Program-made: the position numbers and the translations under genes
In this document: in pieces, positions 44,369-55,300 of the stretch
Numbering within the stretch: the stretch's first letter is position 1
Layout of the letters: the number at the start of each line of letters is the position of its first letter
Notes under the pieces: model-generated
What the model saw: the letters and a program-made list of their open reading frames with translations, nothing else
Databases searched by the model: none
Told to the model about the DNA's origin: nothing
Assembly: GCA_021775425.1 (NCBI GenBank)
Contig: JAJFHX010000006.1
Location: forward strand, 1 to 64,000
Source: Hyphomicrobiales bacterium
GTDB lineage: Bacteria; Pseudomonadota; Alphaproteobacteria; Rhizobiales; HXMU1428-3
Length of the DNA stretch: 64,000 bases
Direction of reading: 5' to 3'

Positions 44369-45331
44369 ATGTCTGAAGAGGCAGAATATATCCTTGACCG
44401 CAGACGCATGAAAAACCGCCTGAATAAATGGCGTTTTCTGACCATTTTGGTTGGTTTTATTGCAGTTCTGGCGTTTATCGCAATTGATAAGAGACTGGCA
44501 AGCAAGCTTGGCCTCACGGATCAGATCGCGCGAATAGAAGTTTCTGGTGTTATCCTTGAAAGTAAAGAGCGGGCGAAGATGCTGAAGCAGATCGCTTCTG
44601 ATAAATCTGTCAAAGGGTTGATTGTGCGCTTTAACAGCCCTGGCGGTACGACCACCGGCGGTGAAGCCCTTTATACAAACCTCAGGAAAATCGCCAAAGA
44701 CCGACCTGTTGTCGCCGTGTTTGGAACAATGGCGACTTCGGCTGCTTATATGTCTGGTGTCGCGGCGGAGCATGTTGTTGCAAGAGGCAACAGCATCACA
44801 GGCTCTGTCGGCGTGATTATGCAGTGGGCTGAAGTTTCTGATCTGATGGGCAAGCTCGGTGTCAACATGAACGAGATGAAAAGCGGCAATCTGAAAGCTG
44901 TGCCCTCTCCATTTAAACCCCTTGATGATGCTGGCCGTACGCTCACTCAGGATATGATCGACGAAAGCCATAAATGGTTTGTTGATCTCGTGGTTGAGCG
45001 GCGCAACATTCAACCTGATCAAATTCCCGGCTTTATGCAGGGGCGGATTTTTTCCGGAAGGCAGGCGTTGCAATATGGCCTGATTGACGAGATCGGCAGT
45101 GAAGAGCAGGCAATTTCCTGGCTACAAAAAGTGAAAAAAGTGCCAAGCTATTTGCCTGTCATCGACTGGTCAGAAGAGCAACAACAAACAACCGGAATCT
45201 TTGGCCGGGCCAGCATTTATCTTGCTAAATTGTTTGGTTTCGATTTTCAGGCGCTGGTGCAAAGCTATTCGCAATCCGGCCTTGTTAGTGCCAGCCAGAA
45301 TGGTGGATTAATTTCCAAATGGCGTCCGTGA
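44369..45331 (+). CDS. sppA: Signal peptide peptidase SppA
   Basis: Cleaves residual signal peptides in the inner membrane. 320 residues: N-terminal cytosolic stretch, one transmembrane helix (about 23-42), and a single ClpP-fold serine protease domain. The nucleophile Ser lies in TMATSAAYMSGVAAEHVVARGNSITG and the general-base Lys in KSGNLKAVPSPF. It is the short (36 kDa-type) form rather than the E. coli double-domain form. Start at 44369 has an AAAGG element upstream. Confidence 0.88.
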   Translation: MSEEAEYILDRRRMKNRLNKWRFLTILVGFIAVLAFIAIDKRLASKLGLTDQIARIEVSGVILESKERAKMLKQIASDKSVKGLIVRFNSPGGTTTGGEALYTNLRKIAKDRPVVAVFGTMATSAAYMSGVAAEHVVARGNSITGSVGVIMQWAEVSDLMGKLGVNMNEMKSGNLKAVPSPFKPLDDAGRTLTQDMIDESHKWFVDLVVERRNIQPDQIPGFMQGRIFSGRQALQYGLIDEIGSEEQAISWLQKVKKVPSYLPVIDWSEEQQQTTGIFGRASIYLAKLFGFDFQALVQSYSQSGLVSASQNGGLISKWRP

Positions 45332-45385
45332 CCAAAATTTGGTATTATTATATTTCTGAAGGATCAAAAAAAGATGGGACTTCTA

Positions 45386-45682
45386 ATGATTAAGTCTGAA
45401 CTTATCCAAAAAATTGCTGCTGCTAATCCACATCTTTATCACCGTGATGTTGATAAAATCGTTAATGTTATCTTTGATGAAATTATCAAATCACTTGAGA
45501 ATGGTGGCCGGGTTGAGCTGCGTGGATTTGGCGCTTTTACTGTCAAACACCGCCCGGCACGCAAAGGCCGCAACCCCAGAACCGGCAAACCGGTCAATGT
45601 GGAAGAAAAATTTGTGCCGTTTTTTAAAACAGGCAAGGAACTTCGCGAGCGCCTGAATGAAGATTATAATGCGGCTGGTTGA
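45386..45682 (+). CDS. ihfB: Integration host factor beta subunit
   Basis: DNA-bending heterodimer partner of IhfA. 98 residues from ATG 45386 ([10 protein letters not shown]), with the HU/IHF core [48 protein letters not shown]; the Pro of RNPRTG is the intercalating residue. A plus-frame ATG 12 nt upstream is an alternative start. Its place after rpsA follows the conserved rpsA-ihfB order, here with sppA between. Confidence 0.92.
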   Translation: MIKSELIQKIAAANPHLYHRDVDKIVNVIFDEIIKSLENGGRVELRGFGAFTVKHRPARKGRNPRTGKPVNVEEKFVPFFKTGKELRERLNEDYNAAG

Positions 45683-45887
45683 GTGAGAGCGCGTTGTTAG
45701 CTATTCACTTTAGTTTTAGATTTACCGCCCTTTCTGATTGCTGGTGAAAATTTTTTGGTATTCGTATTATCAGTATTATAATTGACGTTTTTTGAGTTTA
45801 CACTCATACGTGTGATGGAGCTATTTTTCAGGGTTATTCGCGACAAGGCCTTAATCTTCAGGATCACAAATTTCAGGATCTCGTGCA

Positions 45888-46226
45888 GTGTTAAAAAGAT
45901 TTTTTAAATTTCTACTTATTGTACCTATTTCAGTTCTTTTGATCGTGCTGGCGGTTGGCAACCGGCATGTGGTCAGGTTGGGGCTTGACCCTCTTTCACC
46001 TGAAAACCCGGTGCTGGCGCTTGATGCTCCGTTTTTTGTATATCTCTTTGGTGCGCTGATGATTGGTGTTTTGCTTGGCGGTGTTGCCTCCTGGTTTGGT
46101 CAGGGCAAATGGCGCAAGGCCGCCCGTCAGCGCAGTTTTGAAGCGCAAGAGTGGCGCAAAGAAGCTGAGCGGCTGAGCCGCGAGATGGCCTCTCAATCGA
46201 GAAATGCCCTCCCCTCTCCTAAGTGA
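45888..46226 (+). CDS. LapA-domain membrane protein (DUF1049)
   Basis: 112 residues: two transmembrane helices (about 6-26 and 46-69) and a basic coiled C-terminus (RQRSFEAQEWRKEAERLSREM). LapA/DUF1049 proteins act in LPS assembly control in E. coli; the pattern here (VGNRHVVRLGLDPL, GVLLGGVASWFGQGKWRK) fits. GTG start with AGGA upstream. It precedes trpF by 53 nt on the same strand. Confidence 0.8.
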   Translation: MLKRFFKFLLIVPISVLLIVLAVGNRHVVRLGLDPLSPENPVLALDAPFFVYLFGALMIGVLLGGVASWFGQGKWRKAARQRSFEAQEWRKEAERLSREMASQSRNALPSPK

Positions 46227-46279
46227 CTTTTCATTCCGTATTTATCAGACTTATATCCTGAACTGTTTTAAGGGCGCTT

Positions 46280-46921
46280 ATGGTTTTGCAAGTAAAAATA
46301 TGCGGCTTGAAAGATGATGAGAGTGTGCTTACTGCCATTGAGGCCGGGGCTGATTTTATTGGCTTGGTATTCTTTCCGAAAAGCCCGCGACATCTGGAAA
46401 TCACCGAGGCCGCTAAGCTGGCAGACCTCGCCCGCGGGCGGGTGAAAATTGTTGCGCTTGTTGTTGACGCGTCAAATGACGAATTGGCTGAAATTATAAC
46501 CCATGTTGCGCCCGATTATTTACAACTCCATGGCCGTGAGACACCGGAGCGGGTGGATGAGATATCTAAGCTCTATCAGATCCCGCTGATTAAAGCGATT
46601 GGCGTTAAAACACAGGATGATGCACTGCTGGCGGATGATTACCCTATGGCAGAGATTATTCTGTTTGACGCCAAAGCTGACCCCAAAATCAGTGAACTTC
46701 CGGGTGGAAACGGGATTCCATTTGACTGGGAGGCTTTATCGGGTCAGAAAGAACAGCGAAACTTTATGCTTTCTGGTGGTCTAAACGCCGAAAATGTGAA
46801 AACTGCGATAACTCTGACCGGAGCGACTATTGTTGATGTTTCTTCAGGTGTAGAGCGTGCGGTTGGTGTAAAAGATACCGGGCTGATAAAAACATTTATT
46901 GAAACAGTGAAAACAGCTTAG
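46280..46921 (+). CDS. trpF: Phosphoribosylanthranilate isomerase TrpF
   Basis: Third-step isomerase of tryptophan biosynthesis, TIM barrel. 213 residues with VKICGLKDDESVLTAIEAGADFIGLVFFPKSPRH, the DYLQLHGRETPERV strand and the phosphate-binding SGGLNAENV and DVSSGVE at the C-terminus. Start of the trpF-trpB-trpA run. Confidence 0.95.
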   Translation: MVLQVKICGLKDDESVLTAIEAGADFIGLVFFPKSPRHLEITEAAKLADLARGRVKIVALVVDASNDELAEIITHVAPDYLQLHGRETPERVDEISKLYQIPLIKAIGVKTQDDALLADDYPMAEIILFDAKADPKISELPGGNGIPFDWEALSGQKEQRNFMLSGGLNAENVKTAITLTGATIVDVSSGVERAVGVKDTGLIKTFIETVKTA

Positions 46922-46948
46922 TTTATCGACCTTGTGAATTAGAGGATT

Positions 46949-48169
46949 GTGCCTGAAATGACGACAGCAAACAGCTTGATGAATGGCCCGGATGACCGGG
47001 GGCATTTTGGTAAATATGGAGGCCGGTTTGTTGCCGAAACTTTGATGCCGCTCATTCTTGAGTTGGAGCAGGCTTATGACGAAGCCAATCAGGACCCTGA
47101 GTTTCAGAAAGAGCTGAACTATCTCCTCACCCATTATGCCGGGCGGCCAAGCGCGCTTTATCATGCGGAGCGGTTAAGCGAACACCTTGGCGGCGCTAAG
47201 ATTTATTTTAAGCGGGATGAACTTAATCATACCGGCTCACATAAAATCAATAATTGCCTTGGGCAAATTCTGCTCGCTAAGCGGATGGGAAAAACGCGCA
47301 TTATTGCTGAAACCGGTGCTGGGCAACATGGCGTTGCGGTGGCCACAGTTGCTGCACGTTTTAACCTTCCTTGCACCGTTTTTATGGGGGCGACAGATGT
47401 TGAACGCCAGAGCCCGAATGTGTTTCGTATGAAATTGCTTGGCGCAGAAATTCGCCCTGTAACTTCCGGACGCGGGACCTTAAAAGACGCGATGAATGAG
47501 GCGCTGCGCGATTGGGTGACCAATGTTGATGACACGTTTTATATCATCGGCACCGCTGCTGGGCCCCACCCTTACCCTGCGATGGTGAGAGATTTTCAAT
47601 CGGTAATCGGGCGGGAAGTTCGGGAGCAGATGATGGAAGCCGAAGGCCGGTTGCCTGACAGCCTTGTTGCCTGCATTGGCGGTGGCTCCAATGCAATAGG
47701 ACTTTTTCATCCGTTTCTTGATGACAGAGACGTTGATATTTACGGCGTTGAAGCAGCAGGGCGCGGGCTTGAGGGCAATGAACATGCGGCTTCGTTAAAT
47801 GGCGGTGAACCTGGTGTGCTGCATGGCAACAGGACCTATCTGTTGCAGGATGATGACGGGCAAATACTTGAAGGGCACTCGATTTCAGCCGGGCTTGATT
47901 ATCCAGGCATTGGGCCTGAGCATGCTTGGCTTAAAGATATTGGCCGGGTCAATTATGTTTCGGCAACTGATGTTGAGGCGCTCGATGCTTTTAAGATGTG
48001 TTCGAAATTAGAAGGCATTATTCCGGCGCTTGAGCCCTCACATGCTCTTGCATATGTTAAGCAACTTGCCCCCACATTGCCAAAAGACCACCTTCTTGTG
48101 ATGAACCTTTGCGGGCGCGGTGACAAGGATGTGTTTTCAGTGGCTGAACATCTTGGTGTTGAGATGTAA
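46949..48169 (+). CDS. trpB: Tryptophan synthase beta subunit TrpB
   Basis: PLP enzyme joining indole and serine. 406 residues with [20 protein letters not shown], the PLP lysine in [13 protein letters not shown], and [10 protein letters not shown] for phosphate binding. GTG at 46949 or ATG at 46958 starts the protein. It ends at 48169, only 7 nt before a terminator hairpin that separates it from trpA. Confidence 0.95.
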   Translation: MPEMTTANSLMNGPDDRGHFGKYGGRFVAETLMPLILELEQAYDEANQDPEFQKELNYLLTHYAGRPSALYHAERLSEHLGGAKIYFKRDELNHTGSHKINNCLGQILLAKRMGKTRIIAETGAGQHGVAVATVAARFNLPCTVFMGATDVERQSPNVFRMKLLGAEIRPVTSGRGTLKDAMNEALRDWVTNVDDTFYIIGTAAGPHPYPAMVRDFQSVIGREVREQMMEAEGRLPDSLVACIGGGSNAIGLFHPFLDDRDVDIYGVEAAGRGLEGNEHAASLNGGEPGVLHGNRTYLLQDDDGQILEGHSISAGLDYPGIGPEHAWLKDIGRVNYVSATDVEALDAFKMCSKLEGIIPALEPSHALAYVKQLAPTLPKDHLLVMNLCGRGDKDVFSVAEHLGVEM

Positions 48170-48175
48170 TTTTTA

Positions 48176-48210
48176 GCCCGTTTTACCTCTGTGTAAACCG
48201 GGCATTTTTT
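48176..48210 (+). terminator. Intrinsic terminator between trpB and trpA
   Basis: GCCCGTTTTAC (48176-48186) pairs with GTAAACCGGGC (48193-48203) over 11 positions with one mismatch, loop of 6 nt, followed by ATTTTTT. It stands between the trpB stop (48169) and the trpA start (48235), where the two genes usually overlap or sit a few bases apart. Confidence 0.8.
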
Positions 48211-48234
48211 GTAAAGAACTTCTTGGAAAGAATA

Positions 48235-49077
48235 ATGACAATAACAAGCCGAATTGATCGCCGATTTTCTGACCTGAAAGCTGAAGGACGCGGCGCGTTG
48301 GTAACTTTTATCACTGCCGGTGATCCTAACCTTGATATCTCATTTGAGATTTTAAAATCACTGCCGAAAAACGGTGCTGATGTTATAGAACTCGGCATGC
48401 CTTTTTCTGACCCGATGGCGGATGGACCCGCCATTCAGCTGGCCTCTGAACGGGCACTGGCGGGCGGGCAGACCATGGCGAAAACTTTAGACATGGTGCG
48501 CCGTTTCCGGGAAGATGATGATGATACACCGTTGGTTCTGATGGGCTATTATAACCCGATTTATCATTACGGGCCTGAGCAGTTTGTGAAGGATGCAAAG
48601 ACTGCTGGTGTTGACGGGTTGATTGTTGTTGATGTGCCACCCGAAGCCGATGAAGAGCTTTGCCTGCCAGCCATTCAAGCCGGGCTTAACTTCATTCGCC
48701 TTGCGACACCAACAACAGATGATGAACGGTTGCCTAAAGTGCTGGAGAATACCAGCGGGTTTCTTTATTATGTTTCTGTGACCGGCATTACGGGTGTGAA
48801 CGCGCCTGATATTGCTGATGTGCTTCAGAATGTTGCCCGGATCAAAACGAAAACCTCATTACCTGTTGCTGTTGGATTTGGTGTTAAATCTGCTGAACAA
48901 GTCAGAGCAATTGTGTCTGGTACTGATGAAATTGCCGGTGCGGATGCGGTTGTTGTTGGTTCAGCTATTGTGCGAACAATTGAAGAAAATCTTGATGAGC
49001 AGGGTCAGCCGAAATCTGAACTTGTTGAGACTGTAAATAAGCTGATTTCTGAACTGGCCTCTGGCATCCGAACTTAA
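48235..49077 (+). CDS. trpA: Tryptophan synthase alpha subunit TrpA
   Basis: Cleaves indole-3-glycerol phosphate to indole. 280 residues, TIM barrel, with [34 protein letters not shown] (catalytic Glu and Asp region) and SVTGITGVN. Start ATG 48235 follows GGAAAG. It has a downstream tail of CTTAAG-containing repeats. Confidence 0.95.
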   Translation: MTITSRIDRRFSDLKAEGRGALVTFITAGDPNLDISFEILKSLPKNGADVIELGMPFSDPMADGPAIQLASERALAGGQTMAKTLDMVRRFREDDDDTPLVLMGYYNPIYHYGPEQFVKDAKTAGVDGLIVVDVPPEADEELCLPAIQAGLNFIRLATPTTDDERLPKVLENTSGFLYYVSVTGITGVNAPDIADVLQNVARIKTKTSLPVAVGFGVKSAEQVRAIVSGTDEIAGADAVVVGSAIVRTIEENLDEQGQPKSELVETVNKLISELASGIRT

Positions 49078-49124
49078 GGGACTGAGGACTTAAGAGAATG
49101 AGGGCTTAAGGGCTAAATCTTAAG
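49073..49124 (+). repeat. Degenerate tandem repeat with CTTAAG at 16, 16 and 14 bp intervals
   Basis: CTTAAG occurs at 49073, 49089, 49105 and 49119; the flanks (e.g. GACTGAGGA, GAATGAGGG) are similar. The first overlaps the trpA stop codon. Meaning unknown. Confidence 0.4.
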
Positions 49125-49241
49125 GCTAGTGATAATTAAATCGATTTTTGGCCTCTATTAGAGTTATGCTATGGTTGAATTTCTAAACTTTACAGCCAAA
49201 TTTAGTTTATTGGTATTTAAGAGACGTGAAAGGTGTGAAAC

Positions 49242-50351
49242 GTGAACTGGATTAATAATGTTGTTCGCCCCAAAATCCAGGACATTCTCTCGAAACGGGA
49301 GATGCCTGATAATCTCTGGGTCAAGTGCCCTGAGAGCGGACAGATGGTGTTCCACAAAGATCTGGAAGCTAACCAGTTTGTCGTGCCTGTTTCCGACTAT
49401 CATATGCGGATGTCCGCACCGCTTCGTTTAAAGCATCTGTTTGATGATGGCGAATATGAAGTTATTGATTTTAACGATGTGGCACATGATCCTCTAAAAT
49501 TTCGCGATGAGAAAAAATATACAGACCGGCTGAAAGATGCGCGTACCAAAACCAATCTGAAGGATGCTGTGTTATCCGGTGTTGGTAAATTAAACGGCAT
49601 GGATGTTGTTGCCTCCTGTCAGGATTTTAACTTTCTTGGTGGCTCACTCGGCATGGCGGCAGGCGAAGCCATTGTTACCGCGATGCTGAAAGCTGTTGAC
49701 CTTGAAGTGCCGTTTATTATGTTTGCCGCTTCTGGCGGGGCGCGGATGCAGGAAGGCATTCTCTCGCTGATGCAAATGCCGCGTACAACGGTTGCCGTTC
49801 AAAGGCTGAGAGAGGCGAACCTGCCCTATATTGTTGTTTTCACCAACCCGACAACGGGCGGCGTTACCGCATCATATGCGATGCTGGGTGATGTGCATAT
49901 TGCAGAACCTGGCGCACTGATTTGTTTTGCCGGGCCGCGCGTAATCAAGCAGACCATTCGCGAACAATTGCCTGAAGGCTTCCAGCGGGCTGAATATTTA
50001 TTAGAGCATGGTATGGTTGACATGGTTGTTCACCGGCACCAGATGAAGGAGACACTTTCTTCTATCTGCCATATTCTGATGCGTGAGCCTGTTCCCCATG
50101 AAGACAGTGTTGAAGCTGAGGAACATGCTGGTTTAAATGGCACCGGTGTGGCTGATGAAATATTGCCCAATGAGCAGAATGCTGAAGAGGCGAACTCAAT
50201 ACACATCACCAATGATGAAATGAAACCTGAAGTTTCGTTAGAAGATGGTGATGAGACCCTGCCAGAGCAGCCTGATCTTCCGCATGTTGCAACTTCAGAC
50301 ACGAAAACTGCGAAATCCGGGGCTGGTGACAAAAATGACGCTGACGTCTGA
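49242..50351 (+). CDS. accD: Acetyl-CoA carboxylase carboxyltransferase subunit beta AccD
   Basis: Beta subunit of the carboxyltransferase that makes malonyl-CoA. 369 residues: N-terminal region that is the zinc ribbon in most bacteria, the CoA-binding core ([62 protein letters not shown]) and an acidic, low-complexity C-terminal tail of about 70 residues. The zinc-ribbon cysteines are mostly replaced (one Cys remains). GTG start with AAAGG 8 nt upstream. Upstream of folC. Confidence 0.93.
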   Translation: MNWINNVVRPKIQDILSKREMPDNLWVKCPESGQMVFHKDLEANQFVVPVSDYHMRMSAPLRLKHLFDDGEYEVIDFNDVAHDPLKFRDEKKYTDRLKDARTKTNLKDAVLSGVGKLNGMDVVASCQDFNFLGGSLGMAAGEAIVTAMLKAVDLEVPFIMFAASGGARMQEGILSLMQMPRTTVAVQRLREANLPYIVVFTNPTTGGVTASYAMLGDVHIAEPGALICFAGPRVIKQTIREQLPEGFQRAEYLLEHGMVDMVVHRHQMKETLSSICHILMREPVPHEDSVEAEEHAGLNGTGVADEILPNEQNAEEANSIHITNDEMKPEVSLEDGDETLPEQPDLPHVATSDTKTAKSGAGDKNDADV

Positions 50352-50366
50352 CGCTGCCGCTTGCTT

Positions 50367-51686
50367 ATGAAAACTTCCGAACATTATCTTGAAGAGATGC
50401 ACAAGCTGCATCCAAAGCTAATTGATCTCTCGCTTGATCGCATCAATCAGTTGCTTGAGCGGATGGGGAACCCTCATCTTGAGCTGGCACCAGTGGTGCA
50501 TGTGGCGGGTACGAACGGCAAAGGCTCTGTGCTTGCTTTCCTGACTGCCATTCTAGAAGCTCATGGTGAGCGTGTGCAGCGGTTTTCCTCACCGCATCTG
50601 GTTCACTTTCATGAACGGATTAATCTGCCAACTAAAGATGGCATGGCGCCAATTTCGGAAAGCATGTTAATCGATGTATTAAAGCGGACCAAAGACTTTA
50701 ATGGTGATGAGCCCATTACGTTTTTTGAAATTACGACGGCGGCGGCTTTTCTTGCCTTTAAAGAAATGGCGGCTGACTGGTGCCTGCTTGAAACCGGGCT
50801 TGGTGGGCGGCTTGATTCAACCAATGTTGTTGAAAAACCGGCAGCGACTATCATCACCCCTGTTTCATATGACCACACTCAGTTTCTTGGATGTACGCTC
50901 AGGGAGATTGCGCGCGAGAAGGCGGGCATTCTGAAACCTGGGAGCCCGGGTTTTATCGGCCTGCAGACAGAAGAAGCGCTTGATATCATAGAGCAACATG
51001 CGGCGAATATCGGCGCGCCGCTGACCATTCGCGGCCGGGATTTTGATGTGTTTTCACAGCGGGGGCGGCTGGTATATTCCTCAACTGAGCAGTTGCTTGA
51101 TCTGCCACTACCTCGCAACCTGCCCGGGCAGCATCAGATTGAAAATGCCGGGTTGGCTCTGGCGGCTGCGCAACATATTCTTGGTGACCGGCTTGATGTT
51201 AGCGCGCTTTCAAAAGCTATGGAGGCGGCTTTCTGGCCAGCGCGAATGCAACGACTGGACGGGCAGAGTTATTCCCCCCATTTACGGGCTGAAGATGAGC
51301 TCTGGCTGGATGGCGGGCACAACCCGGCGGCAGCGATGGTACTTGCTGACATTGTCGGCGACTTAGAAGAGCGCGTATCACGCCCGCTGCACCTCATCAT
51401 TGGAATGATGGCCGGTAAGGATGTGCGCGGGTTTCTGCATGAATTTATCGGCCTTGCCTCTCAGGTGATTGCGGTGCCAATCGAAGGCGAAGAGAATGCT
51501 ATGGACCCTGATGATCTGGCGGACTTTGCCTGCGAAATGGGGTTTGAATCTGAGAGTGCCGCGACTGTTGAAGAAGCTTTACAGATCAGTGCTGCGGGCC
51601 GGCATGAAGGCGTGCGAATTTTGATTTGCGGGTCACTTTATCTGGCTGGGCAGGTGCTTGCGAAACAGAAACTGCTTGAAGCATAG
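50367..51686 (+). CDS. folC: Folylpolyglutamate synthase / dihydrofolate synthase FolC
   Basis: Adds glutamate to dihydropteroate and folates. 439 residues with P-loop GTNGKGSVLAFL, ERINLPTK, TGLGGRLDSTNVV and PVSYDHTQFLG in the Mur-ligase-like N-domain, and a C-terminal domain with LDGGHNPAAA. Start ATG 50367. It ends 110 nt before a bidirectional terminator. Confidence 0.92.
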   Translation: MKTSEHYLEEMHKLHPKLIDLSLDRINQLLERMGNPHLELAPVVHVAGTNGKGSVLAFLTAILEAHGERVQRFSSPHLVHFHERINLPTKDGMAPISESMLIDVLKRTKDFNGDEPITFFEITTAAAFLAFKEMAADWCLLETGLGGRLDSTNVVEKPAATIITPVSYDHTQFLGCTLREIAREKAGILKPGSPGFIGLQTEEALDIIEQHAANIGAPLTIRGRDFDVFSQRGRLVYSSTEQLLDLPLPRNLPGQHQIENAGLALAAAQHILGDRLDVSALSKAMEAAFWPARMQRLDGQSYSPHLRAEDELWLDGGHNPAAAMVLADIVGDLEERVSRPLHLIIGMMAGKDVRGFLHEFIGLASQVIAVPIEGEENAMDPDDLADFACEMGFESESAATVEEALQISAAGRHEGVRILICGSLYLAGQVLAKQKLLEA

Positions 51687-51798
51687 ATCTTGAGGCATTG
51701 GACTTGAATCATAAGTCTTTAAGCATAAGTCTTGAAATAATTTTCACGGCTTAACAAGTCAATTAAAATTGTTTTAGTGAAGCTCTACGCGCTATCAT

Positions 51799-51842
51799 AA
51801 AAAAGCCCGGCAATGCATTTGCAGCATTAACCGGGCTTTTTG
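51799..51842. terminator. Bidirectional intrinsic terminator between folC and trxA
   Basis: AAAAAGCCCGG pairs with CCGGGCTTTTT, with a loop that contains a second small AATGC/GCATT hairpin. The A-tract and T-tract on both sides let it end the folC (plus) and trxA (minus) transcripts. Confidence 0.92.
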
Positions 51843-51861
51843 TTATTGAGTTTCAACACAC

Positions 51862-52182
51862 TCAGATATGGGAATTGACCCAATCTTCAAGTGAGCTTTT
51901 TGGCAAAGCGCCTGTTCGTGTGTCGGCCAGTTCACCGTTTTTAAATACCATTAAAGTTGGCACAGCGCGTACGCCATATTTTGCTGATGAATTGGGGCCA
52001 TCGTCAAGATTGACTTTCACAACTTTGACCTTGCCTGACATTTCTGTGGCGACTTCATCAAGTGCTGGCGCCATCGCCTTACACGGGCCGCACCAGTCTG
52101 CCCAAAAATCAACCAGAACGGGTTCGCTCGAGTTGAGGACCTCAGCTTCAAAATTTTCATCTGAGACGGTGATTGTCGCCAT
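51862..52182 (-). CDS. trxA: Thioredoxin
   Basis: General protein disulfide reductant. 106 residues from ATG 52182, with AAAGGA 9 nt upstream; the active site WCGPCK and cis-Pro RAVPT are intact. First gene of the minus-strand stretch that continues to addA; 194 nt separate it from addA's 3' end. Confidence 0.95.
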   Translation of the reverse strand: MATITVSDENFEAEVLNSSEPVLVDFWADWCGPCKAMAPALDEVATEMSGKVKVVKVNLDDGPNSSAKYGVRAVPTLMVFKNGELADTRTGALPKSSLEDWVNSHI

Positions 52183-52375
52183 TTGTTTAAATCCTTTAAA
52201 TATTGTGCTTACCGCTGGCACTCTGCATTATGTAAGAGTGGTAAACTACTTACTTTCTCGCGTCTTTCATTGTCGCTAAGTTCAAAGTGAGCGGAATTTG
52301 TTCATATCAGTTAGAAAGTAAGTTTGAATTGAATAAAGTCAAGCCCTCTCATGCGTCTGGCTGATGTTTTTGTGC

Positions 52376-55300
52376 TTATTCCTTATTTAATATGGCTTCG
52401 TATTTATCCAGCATTTCTGAGGGTATTTCCATCAGATAGGGGCCGTCAGTCCATAAAAGGGCCGCCTTTAGCCTGTGTTTGGGGTAAATTTCGCGAAGCG
52501 CGATGCGATATGCCGCGAGCTGGGCCTGATAGGCTTCTGCAACGCCGGATAGCTCTCTGGGGCTTGGGCGGTTTGATTTATAATCAATGATCAGTATTTC
52601 ACTATCACGCACTACCAGCCTGTCTATCTGGCCTTGCAAAAGTATCGGGGTAGCACCTTGCTTTTTTTGTGTGATTCTGGCGATGATTGAGACTTCAGCA
52701 GCTGATTGCTCGCCGAATAAGTCCTGATAATCCGGATTTTCAAGGATGGCCATAGTTTCCCTGATGATGGCTTGTTGATGTTTTTCAGTTAACTCCCTGC
52801 CGTGATGGCTGGTCAGGGTTTTTGCCACTTTCTCGCGCTGATCGGGGGCCACATCAGGGAGGTATTCAAGCAATTTATGCACCAGCCGGCCACGGATGAA
52901 GCGACCATCCTGTCCAAGGCTTCGCGGGCTGAGCAGGGCCGGTTCTACGGGGAGTTTATCTTCATCATCCTCAGGTGTTTCATAAGGTATGACGCTGGAA
53001 GGGGCAACTGGAATGGTGCGCACGGGTTCTGATAATGCCCGCGTTGTGGCCCAGGCGGGAAGCGGCGGGATTGGGGCCTGATCACTTTCGTCAGTAATGA
53101 TTGGTGGTGATTTGTCTTCGCTGCCGGAAGTCAACTGGCGAACGGTGCTGCCATCTTTTAATGTCACATCTTTTAAAAGAGGTTCGAGGCCCTCTTCTAT
53201 CAGATTGTACCAGCAATTGGCTGATCTTCCCTGCACGCCTTCAAAGCCGCAGATGTATAGTCTGTCTCTGGCTCTTGTCATGGCGACATAAAGCAGGCGC
53301 AATTGCTCTTCATCTGCTTGCTGTTTGATCGCATTTCGAGCCTGGCTGATGGAGGCAAGATGGCTTTTTTTGCTTAAAGACCAGAGCATGGTCTGATTGT
53401 GTCGTTTGTTAACCGGGTCATCCGGTTCCGTTGGTATTTTGACTGTCAGCAGGCTTTCCTGTGCGCTGGCGGTTTTGCTTGAGCAGGTGTCTGGCAGAAA
53501 GACAATGTCGGCTTCGAGACCTTTGGCGCCGTGTACTGTCATGACCCTGACTTCATTGCGGCCCTTTTCCATATCCCGTTTGATTTCAGCACCTGAGCGC
53601 CGCAACCAGTGCAGGAAGCCCTCAAGTGATGGGGGTTCCAGTTCGTCATATTGAAGGGAAAGGTTGAGGAATTCGTCCAGCGCATCACCGGCGACAGCAC
53701 CGAGACGGGCGATGAATTTTTGCCTTAAGCCTTCCCCTTCCAGAAGGTTTGCGAAAAATTCAAACGGTGGGAGTATGTCCGCTCTTGAAAGCCAGAGGCT
53801 GAGCTGGCTGGCGATCTCGTTATATCTTTCTTCCCGTTTGGCAAAATATCTGAGGCTCTGCCAGAGGGAGCCTTTGCGGTTGTAAGAGAGCTGAAACAGA
53901 TCATCATCATTCAAATTGAATACGGGGCTTTTCAGCAGGCTTGCCAGGGCGAGGTCATTTTCAGGTAACAGAAGAAAATCACCCAGAGCCATGATATCCT
54001 GAACGGCAAGTTGTTCCGTGATAATAATCCTGTCAGCTCCGGCAACGGGAATGTTTTCGGCCTTTAAGGCCTGAATGATGAGGGGGGCAAAGGGGGCGCG
54101 TTTACGCACCAGAATGAGAATGTCTCCGGCTTCTATTGGCCGCCCTTTTGAGGGGAGGCTTTCTTTTGTATCCAGCCAGCTTTTGATTTTTCTGGCTATT
54201 TTTCTTGCCAGTTTGCCGCTTGCGTCTTCGGTCTCTCCTTCAAGAAGCGGGTCGAAAGCGTCGGTTGTATCTGTGCCGGACGTTTTTTCCGTTTCCCAGA
54301 TTTCGACCAGCCCTTCATCCTCTTGCCGGTGGGCGTGGTGGTGAATTTTAGCGCCGGATGCTGAGAGACTTCGGCTAAGTTCTTCTTTTTCGAACACTCT
54401 GTCGACCGCTACTAAAACGGCACTGGTGGAGCGAAATGAGAGGTTGAGCGGTATTGATTTAAAATCTTTATTGGCCCGGCTGGCGCTTGTGGCGAATTTC
54501 TTCTGCATTTCACTGAACTGTTTTGGTTCAGCGCCCTGAAACCCATAGATGGATTGTTTCTCATCTCCCACTGCAAAGAGGGTTCTTTGCTCTATGCTAT
54601 ATGGCTGGTCTTTACCAAACGGTGAAGCAACGGAGCTTTTGCTGGACATTGATTTATCTTTTTTGATGTAGGCATCTCTTGCTCCTTCGCTATAAAAGAA
54701 CTCTTCTGCCAGCCTTGCGATCACCTGCCATTGTTCGGGGCTGGTGTCCTGGGCTTCATCAACGAGGATATGATCCAGCCCCTGATCGAGCTTATAAAGC
54801 ACCCATTCTGTGTTGACGAAATTGTTTAACAGGCTGGCGGTGTAATCAATCAGATCCTGATAATCAAGCGCGGCGCGGCGCTTTTTTTGCAGCTCATAAT
54901 TTTCTACGATTTTATCTGCCAGCAGCAACAGACTTTCCGTCGCTTTGGCAACGGTTAAGCTTTCATAGGCTGTAAAGGCTTTTTCAAACTCTGTTTTGGC
55001 GTTAAGTATATTCGCGACCAGGCCTGGATATTGATCTTTAATGGCTTTGGTGACAAAGCTTTTTTCTGACCGGGGCTGGTTGGCTTTGGTCAGGTAAACA
55101 TCTTTGAGCGCATTCACCCGTTGTTCGGTTTTGTTGCTTTGGCGGGCGGATTTCAACCTTTCAGCGAGCTTTGCGTTATTGGTGCCGCCATCTTCTATCA
55201 GGATGGGGGTGAGGCTGTCTATCAGCTCGTTATCTGTCGAGCTGGTCATTTGCTTTTGCCAGTGGCTGCGTGATTTGTTTTCAGGAAGGTTAAGAACTTC

